In this document: in pieces, positions 59,167-64,000 of the stretch
How the letters are laid out: every line of letters starts with the position of its first letter
How positions within the stretch are numbered: position 1 is the stretch's first letter
Origin: Gp6-AA40 sp036407095
GTDB taxonomy: Bacteria; Acidobacteriota; Vicinamibacteria; Vicinamibacterales; UBA2999
Length of the DNA: 64,000 bases
Assembly: GCA_036407095.1 (NCBI GenBank)
Contig: DASWZV010000058.1
Coordinates: 124,001-188,000, forward strand
Direction: 5' to 3'
Translations under genes and position numbers: made by a program
Notes under the pieces: model-generated
Database searches by the model: none
The model's input: the letters and a program-made list of their open reading frames with translations, nothing else
Told to the model about the DNA's origin: nothing

Positions 59167-59295
59167 GACCATCCCGTTCCCCCCCCCCGTCTCCCCCGTT
59201 GTCTGCTCTCAAAGTCGCTCGCCGACTTCATGGAACGGGGTGAGCCGCGCTCATGGGCGACTCCGTGCGAAACCGCGTCTCCGTAATCTCGTGTC

Positions 59296-60123
59296 TCATG
59301 GGCGCCGACCAACGACGTCGATCAAGGTCGGCCCGATGAGCAGCGATGTCGGTTTCCGCGCGTTTGCGATCCATTGACGTCGAATGCTTGCGGCTTGCGC
59401 GGGGGTGAACGGCGGCAGGCGACCGAGTTGATCGATCACACCCAGAAAGTATGTCGAGAGCCAGTTCCACACCGCCGATCCGGGATGACCCGTTTTGATC
59501 GCCGGCGTGATGTCGATCACCTCGAGACCCGCTCGCTCGAACATCGCAGGCAGACGGCCCGCGATGCTGGCATCACCGCCCTGTGTTGCGAAGAACGCCG
59601 CGTCCGCGCCGAGAAACGCGGCGAATTCAGGCGGGCACGGGATCATCGAGAGCGTCTCGCGTCGATAGTCCTCGATCGCGAGCAGCCCGCCAGGCTTGAG
59701 CGCGGCGACGAGCTGCCGGACGTGCTGCTCGGGTTTGGGCAGGAACAGGAACACCCACCGAACGAAGATCAGATCGTAGGTTCGACGAGGCAATGCGCTC
59801 TGCGCAAGCGTGGTCTCCCACACCTGACCGCGCCCGAAGCCGTCACGCGCCGACAACTGACGAATCCTCGATCGGAACACCGGCGACGGTTCGACTGCGT
59901 CGACTGGTCCTCGCACGCGTCGCCGCAGTTCGACATGCAGCGATCCCTGTCCTGGTCCGACCTCGAGCACGCGCCAGCCGCGCCGGATGCCCAGTCGATC
60001 GAACAACGTGAAGGCCGTCGGATCCCACAGCTTGGCCTGGGCTCGCAGTCGTGCGCTCTCGCGTCTCGCATCTCCAAGCAGATATCGATAGGAACGCGAT
60101 GCTGGTGCCGGTCTCGTTGGCAT
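59296..60123 (-). CDS. Class I SAM-dependent methyltransferase
   Basis: 275 residues from ATG 60123. It shows 'LGIRRGWRVLEVGPGQGSLHVELRRRV' (motif I, about residues 44-70), 'VDAVEPSP', 'YDLIFVRWVFLFLPKPEQHVRQLVAALKPGGLLAIEDY' and a C-terminal 'PFTPAQAASIRRQWIANARKPTSLLIGPTLIDVVGRRP'. The fold is that of small-molecule methylases; the substrate is unknown. It is divergent from nagZ across a repeat-bearing gap. Confidence 0.82.
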   Translation of the reverse strand: MPTRPAPASRSYRYLLGDARRESARLRAQAKLWDPTAFTLFDRLGIRRGWRVLEVGPGQGSLHVELRRRVRGPVDAVEPSPVFRSRIRQLSARDGFGRGQVWETTLAQSALPRRTYDLIFVRWVFLFLPKPEQHVRQLVAALKPGGLLAIEDYRRETLSMIPCPPEFAAFLGADAAFFATQGGDASIAGRLPAMFERAGLEVIDITPAIKTGHPGSAVWNWLSTYFLGVIDQLGRLPPFTPAQAASIRRQWIANARKPTSLLIGPTLIDVVGRRP

Positions 60124-60183
60124 CTGACGAGCCTACGTGAACTCTTCGAGTTGGTTGTGTTACGAACAACGCTCACGATGTCG

Positions 60184-60339
60184 AGGGTTCAGCGTTCCGG
60201 TGCCGGACTCCGGTTCCACATTCCGTGGTCCTGTCCGCCGTCAGTCAAGGGTTCACGCGACGTCACTCGTGAAGCCGCGACCGGGAACACCGAAACGCCG
60301 AACTGTGAACAGGAACCCGGCACTGGAACATTGAACCCT
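60184..60339. repeat. Palindromic GTTC-word element between divergent genes
   Basis: 60184-60206 and 60317-60339 match as reverse complements at 20 of 23 positions and extend inward with lower identity. The words GGTTC, GTTCC and AGCGTTC recur, as at 50000-50065. It occupies most of the 249-base gap between the methyltransferase and nagZ and ends just before the nagZ -10 box. Confidence 0.6.
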
Positions 60340-60360
60340 GTACTTTGAACTGCGAGGTTT

Positions 60361-60366
60361 TATAAT
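60361..60366 (+). promoter_or_regulatory. -10 element TATAAT, leaderless arrangement
   Basis: TATAAT at 60361-60366 lies 6 bases before the GTG of nagZ (60373), and no Shine-Dalgarno sequence fits between. No good -35 hexamer is found at normal spacing. Confidence 0.5.
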
Positions 60367-60372
60367 CACTTC

Positions 60373-61461
60373 GTGCCCGGCACCATCCGCCGCGAGATCG
60401 GTCAGCTGTTGATCGGCAGCCTTCCTGGAACCACGATTACGCCGGAGATTCGATCGCTCGCGAAGGAGTTCTCGCTGGGCGGCGTCATCTTTTTCTCGCG
60501 CAACATCGAGGCGCCCGAGCAGGTGGCGGAGCTCTCGCGCGATGTACAGAGTCTGGCGACCGAGCTGCCGCTCTGGGTCAGCGTCGATCAGGAGGGCGGT
60601 CGCGTCGCGCGGTTGAAAGAGCCGTTCACACGGTGGCCGCCGATGGCGACGCTCGGTCGCAGCGGCAGCGTGGAGCTGGCGGGCCGGTTTGGCGCGGCTC
60701 TGGCGGCGGAGCTCAGGGCGGTCGGCATCACCCTCGACTATGCTCCGGTGCTGGACATCCACACCAACCCGAAGAATCCGATCATCGGCGACCGTGCGCT
60801 GGCCGAGGACGCCGACGGCGTGGCGCGGTTGGGTGCCGCAATCGTCCGCGGGCTGCAGGACAACGGCGTGGCGGCCTGCGGCAAGCACTTCCCGGGGCAC
60901 GGCGATACGTCGGTCGATTCGCATCTGGCGCTGCCGCTCGTCGAGCACCCGCCGGATCGGATCAGGCGCGTCGAATGCGTGCCGTTCGAAGCGGCGATTC
61001 GGGCTGGTGTCGCCTTCATCATGACGGCGCACGTGCTGGTACCGGCGTTGGATGAAGAGAAACCGGCCACGCTGTCGCGACGGATCGTGCACCGCCTGCT
61101 GCGCCAGGAGCTCGGATTCCCCGGTGTGATCGTCAGCGACGATCTCGAGATGAAGGCGATTGCCGCCACTTACCAAGTGCCCGACGCCGCCGTCGAGGCG
61201 ATTGCCGCCGGGTGCGACGCGTTACTGATCTGCAGCAGCGACGTCGAAATCCAGGCCCGCACGCTCGAAGCGCTGGTGCACGCGGTCGAGCAGGATCGCA
61301 TTCCGTTCAAGCAGCTCGAAGACACCTTCCTGCGGCTGCGTCGCGCGAAGGAAGGATTCCTTGCTGCGCCGGTCGCGACCGGCCGTCCGCCACAGCTCCG
61401 TCACGTGCTCGGCTGCGATGCCCACCAGCGCATCGTGGACGAGATGGCGCGCTTCGCCTAG
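60373..61461 (+). CDS. nagZ: Beta-N-acetylhexosaminidase (GH3), NagZ-type
   Basis: 362 residues from GTG 60373. GH3 barrel with 'FSLGGVIFFSRNIEAPEQV', 'LWVSVDQEGGRVARLK', 'DYAPVLDIHTNPKNPIIGDRALAEDA', the NagZ loop 'CGKHFPGHGDTSVDSH' (catalytic Asp/His dyad) and nucleophile Asp in 'GVIVSDDLEMKAIA'. NagZ removes GlcNAc from anhydro-muropeptides in the cytoplasm. No signal peptide is seen, consistent with that. ldcA and mpl follow, making a recycling set. Confidence 0.93.
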   Translation: MPGTIRREIGQLLIGSLPGTTITPEIRSLAKEFSLGGVIFFSRNIEAPEQVAELSRDVQSLATELPLWVSVDQEGGRVARLKEPFTRWPPMATLGRSGSVELAGRFGAALAAELRAVGITLDYAPVLDIHTNPKNPIIGDRALAEDADGVARLGAAIVRGLQDNGVAACGKHFPGHGDTSVDSHLALPLVEHPPDRIRRVECVPFEAAIRAGVAFIMTAHVLVPALDEEKPATLSRRIVHRLLRQELGFPGVIVSDDLEMKAIAATYQVPDAAVEAIAAGCDALLICSSDVEIQARTLEALVHAVEQDRIPFKQLEDTFLRLRRAKEGFLAAPVATGRPPQLRHVLGCDAHQRIVDEMARFA

Positions 61462-61575
61462 ACGTCGACGATACGTGCCGAATGATTACGAATGACAACG
61501 TGCTGTCGACAGCGGTCGTCGGACGCGACAACGGAGCGGCCGGCTTGCGCTCACGGGGCAGACACCAGTAAATAA

Positions 61576-62499
61576 ATGAAAAAGCCGCGCGCCTTGAAGA
61601 GCGGCGACCGGATTGCAGTGGTCGCGCCGGCGAGTCCGCTTGCCCGTGACGAATTCGACCGTGGTGTTCAGGAGCTCCGTCGCCTCGGTTTCGTTCCGGT
61701 CTACGACGACCGCGTGTTCTCGACCGAGGCTGGCTATCTGGCCGGTTCGCCCGACCTGCGCGCCACCACGTTCATGGAGCATTGGGAAGACCCGCAGATC
61801 GCGGCGCTGATCGCGGTGCGAGGCGGATTCGGCAGCGTCCACCTCCTGCCCCTGCTGGATCGAGCGCGGGTGAGTGCGAGCCCCAAACTCTTCATCGCGT
61901 ACAGCGACAACACGTCGCTCCTGTCGTGGCTGACCTGCTCGTGTGGTGTCACCGCGCTGCATGGCCCGATGCTGGAGGAACTATTGGCGGGTGGCGCCAC
62001 GCGATACGACGAACGATCGTTCATCGCGTTGACGCAGGACGGCTGCGGGCTCGAGCTTGCGCCGGAACGACTGGTCGCGTTGTGCGAAGGAGAGGCGAGC
62101 GGTCCATTGTACGGGGGCACGCTCATGCAGCTCGTGGCCTCCCTCGGGACGCCGTTTGCCTTCGACCCGCCCGAGGGCTGCGTGCTGTTCATCGAAGATG
62201 TGAACGAACGGCCATATCGAATCGATCGAATGCTGACCCAGTTGCGACTGAGCGGCATCCTGAACCGCGCACGTGCGCTGGTGTTCGGTGAAATGCGCGG
62301 CTGTGACGAGCCGGGTGGAGCGGTCACAGCGCGTCAGGTGATCGAGCGCATGACCCGGGACAGCGGCGGACCGGTCGTCTTTGGCTTCCCATCCGGTCAC
62401 ACGACGGGGGCATGTTGGACGCTGCCGCTCGGTGTTCGCGTGCGAGTGACCACACGTCCGCGCCCGGCGCTCGTCGTCGAGGAATCTCCGGTTTCGTAA
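61576..62499 (+). CDS. ldcA: LD-carboxypeptidase (S66, LdcA family)
   Basis: 307 residues. Removes the terminal D-Ala from murein tetrapeptides. Family features are 'KSGDRIAVVAPASPLARDEF', 'RGGFGSVHLLPLLD', the nucleophile Ser in 'LFIAYSDNTSLLSWL' (about residue 112), catalytic Glu in 'LFIEDVNERPYRIDRML' and His in 'FGFPSGHTTGACWTLPLG' (about 275). It overlaps mpl by one base (TAATG). Placement after nagZ and before mpl fits peptidoglycan recycling. Confidence 0.93.
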   Translation: MKKPRALKSGDRIAVVAPASPLARDEFDRGVQELRRLGFVPVYDDRVFSTEAGYLAGSPDLRATTFMEHWEDPQIAALIAVRGGFGSVHLLPLLDRARVSASPKLFIAYSDNTSLLSWLTCSCGVTALHGPMLEELLAGGATRYDERSFIALTQDGCGLELAPERLVALCEGEASGPLYGGTLMQLVASLGTPFAFDPPEGCVLFIEDVNERPYRIDRMLTQLRLSGILNRARALVFGEMRGCDEPGGAVTARQVIERMTRDSGGPVVFGFPSGHTTGACWTLPLGVRVRVTTRPRPALVVEESPVS

Positions 62500-63896
62500 T
62501 GAAAATCCATCTGATTGGTGTGTGTGGAACGGCGATGGCCACGCTGGCTGCGCTGCTCAAGAGTCGCGGGCACGACGTGCAGGGCTCCGATCAGCAGGTC
62601 TACCCGCCGATGAGCGATTTCCTCGTCGCGGAGGGGATCACGACGCTGAGCGGTTATCTGCCCGAGCACATCACACCTGATATCGATCTGGTGGTCGTCG
62701 GCAACGCGATCTCGCGTGGCAACCCTGAACTCGAGGTCGTGCTCGAGCGAAAAGTGCGACACTGCTCGCTGCCGGAAGCGATTCGCGATCACTTCCTGTG
62801 GAACGCGCGATCGATCGTCCTCGCGGGGACGCACGGCAAAACGACGACCACATCGTTGACCGCGTGGCTCCTGACTCACGGTGGGCTGGACCCATGGCTT
62901 CTCGTTGGCGGCATCGCGCTCAACTTCGGCGATCACGGGTCGAGCTACCGCGTTGGGCGAGGACGCGACTTCGTGATCGAAGGCGACGAATACGACAGCG
63001 CGTTCTTCGACAAGACCGCGAAGTTTCTGAAGTACCTCCCGGATGTCGCGGTCATCAACAACATCGAGTTCGATCACGCCGACATCTACGCCGATCTCGA
63101 GGCGGTGCTGCTGGCGTTCCGCCGACTCGTTCGTCTCGTTCCACGCAACGGGCTGCTGCTCGTCGGTGCCGACAGCCCGCATGCCCATGCGCTGGTGCCG
63201 ATGGCTGTGAGTCCGGTGGAGACGTTCGGCCTGGCAGACGAGGCGACGTGGCGTGCACGCGACATCGAGCATCGCGACGGTCTGACGCGCTTCACGGTTC
63301 AGCGTTGCGGCGAGGCCTTCGGTCGATTCGAATCGCCGCTCCTCGGCGTGCACAACGTGAGGAACGCCCTGGCAGCGATTGCGGTCGGCACTCACGTCGG
63401 CCTCACTCCCGAGGTGCTCGCCGAGGGGTTGCGAGGCTTCAAAGGGATCAAGCGCCGGCTCGAGACGGTCGGGATCGCTCGGGGTGTGACCGTTCTGGAC
63501 GATTTCGCGCATCATCCAACCGCGGTGCACGAGACGCTGGCAGCGCTGCGGAACGGCTATCCAGGCCGGCGGGTGTGGGCGGTCTTCGAGCCGCGGTCCG
63601 CGTCGTCGTGCCGGCGCGTGTTTCAGGACGACTTCGCTCGCGCTTTCGGGGCCGCCGACGAAGTCGTCGTGGCTGCCGTGTTCCGATCGAACCTGCCCGA
63701 CAGCGAACGGCTCTCGGCTGAGCAGCTCGTCGACGATCTACGCCGCGCGAGCAGGCACGCGCGTTACATTCCCGAGGTCGACGAGATCGTCACGACGATT
63801 GCCGCCGAGGCGCGCGACGGCGATGTGATCGTGCTGATGTCGAACGGCGGCTTCGGCGGCATTCACCAGAAGCTGCTGCGGGCGCTGGCGGCGTGA
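62499..63896 (+). CDS. mpl: UDP-N-acetylmuramate:L-Ala-gamma-D-Glu-mDAP ligase
   Basis: 465 residues from ATG 62499. Mur-ligase family: 'KIHLIGVCGTAMATLAALLKSRGHDVQGSD', P-loop 'LAGTHGKTTTTSLTAWLL' (about 107-124), 'VIEGDEYDSAFFDKTAKFLKYLPDVAVINNIEFDHADIY', 'LGVHNVRNALAAIAV', 'TVLDDFAHHPTAV' and 'VFEPRSASS'. The start without a murC-type extension and 'AKFLKY' favour Mpl over MurC. Mpl reattaches recovered tripeptide to UDP-MurNAc. Confidence 0.93.
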   Translation: MKIHLIGVCGTAMATLAALLKSRGHDVQGSDQQVYPPMSDFLVAEGITTLSGYLPEHITPDIDLVVVGNAISRGNPELEVVLERKVRHCSLPEAIRDHFLWNARSIVLAGTHGKTTTTSLTAWLLTHGGLDPWLLVGGIALNFGDHGSSYRVGRGRDFVIEGDEYDSAFFDKTAKFLKYLPDVAVINNIEFDHADIYADLEAVLLAFRRLVRLVPRNGLLLVGADSPHAHALVPMAVSPVETFGLADEATWRARDIEHRDGLTRFTVQRCGEAFGRFESPLLGVHNVRNALAAIAVGTHVGLTPEVLAEGLRGFKGIKRRLETVGIARGVTVLDDFAHHPTAVHETLAALRNGYPGRRVWAVFEPRSASSCRRVFQDDFARAFGAADEVVVAAVFRSNLPDSERLSAEQLVDDLRRASRHARYIPEVDEIVTTIAAEARDGDVIVLMSNGGFGGIHQKLLRALAA

Positions 63897-64000
63897 AGTT
63901 ACCCCGCATCCGCGAGGCGGGCGATGCCGCGCTGCTCCTCGAACTCGACGAGGTGATCGACCCGGCCGTCAACGCCCGTGCGATTGCAATCGCCGCCGCC
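63893..64000 (+). CDS. pxpB: PxpB/KipI-family protein, 5' part
   Basis: GTG at 63893 in a GTGA overlap with the mpl stop; 36 residues are visible before the window ends. 'PRIREAGDAALLLELDEVIDPAVNARAIAIAAA' matches the start of PxpB/KipI (5-oxoprolinase subunit B, allophanate-hydrolase subunit 1 family). PxpA and PxpC partners would be expected downstream. The assignment rests on the short N-terminus only. Confidence 0.7.
   Translation, partial: MKLPRIREAGDAALLLELDEVIDPAVNARAIAIAAA

Noticed and set aside
58868..59377. 169-codon plus-strand open frame in the repeat-filled gap
   Set aside because: It is made of repeat words, reads across both palindromes into the end of the opposite gene, and resembles no protein.
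1..64000. tRNA or rRNA genes, CRISPR arrays, transposases, phage genes
   Set aside because: I looked for cloverleaf-type arms, regular spacer arrays and transposase or integrase motifs on both strands and found none I could support by eye.

Overview
The window is high-GC, densely coded bacterial DNA whose protein families and gene orders (rimM-trmD-rplS neighbourhood, PQQ dehydrogenase with a cytochrome c partner, tandem AsnB amidotransferases inside an exopolysaccharide locus) look most like a soil Acidobacteriota of the Vicinamibacteria type. That placement is an inference; no rRNA gene is present to fix it.

Positions 1-42266 form one long plus-strand locus for a Wzx/Wzy-type exopolysaccharide. 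It starts with the export and chain-length machinery (SLBB protein, Wzz-like protein, a kinase-like protein without a P-loop, initiating sugar transferase), followed by the polymerase/ligase and flippase, several glycosyltransferases, methyltransferases and sugar-nucleotide enzymes. The enzymes include those expected for an amino-uronic acid route: UDP-sugar 6-dehydrogenase, Gfo/Idh/MocA oxidoreductase, DegT aminotransferase and LbH N-acetyltransferase. Two glutamine-dependent amidotransferases lie in the middle. Secreted proteins (two related lyase-fold proteins, a subtilase and a three-repeat binding protein) lie inside and at the far end.

Embedded in this locus at 21400-37057 is a small nonribosomal assembly line: a phosphopantetheinyl transferase, an ATP-grasp ligase, a PSD-type decarboxylase, a free adenylation enzyme, a free luciferase-like monooxygenase, a GNAT acetyltransferase, a discrete acyl carrier protein, and a 1739-residue NRPS with order C-A-T-TE. 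In that NRPS a luciferase-like monooxygenase is inserted in the adenylation domain between motifs A4 and A5. The specificity residues read as glycine (D-I-L-Q-L-G-M-V-W). This is the plan of the myxothiazol terminal module MtaG, which oxidises a terminal glycine to leave a primary amide. The locus may therefore make an amide-ended acyl or aminoacyl group, either attached to the glycan or co-made with it. This is the most interesting system in the window.

Positions 42308-46185 hold a secreted beta-helix protein, an ANTAR regulator with a degenerate receiver and a coupled small protein, a 2Fe-2S ferredoxin and a secreted protein of unknown function. Positions 46332-50692 are a conserved translation/secretion operon (ffh, rpsP, KH-domain gene, rimM, trmD, rplS, rnhB). 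Next come a small membrane protein, thiE, a dihaem cytochrome c with a PQQ dehydrogenase, a lipoprotein with a Pro-Ser linker, a small basic protein, polX, a GHMP kinase and a methyltransferase. The end of the window holds a peptidoglycan-recycling set (nagZ, ldcA, mpl) and the start of a PxpB/KipI gene.

The second half also carries several intergenic elements built from short repeated words that fold into long imperfect palindromes (about 51068-51168, 58739-59010, 59067-59166, 60184-60339). Three genes start 6-7 bases after a perfect TATAAT and have no Shine-Dalgarno sequence, which suggests leaderless transcripts. I found no rRNA, tRNA, CRISPR array, transposase or exosortase gene.
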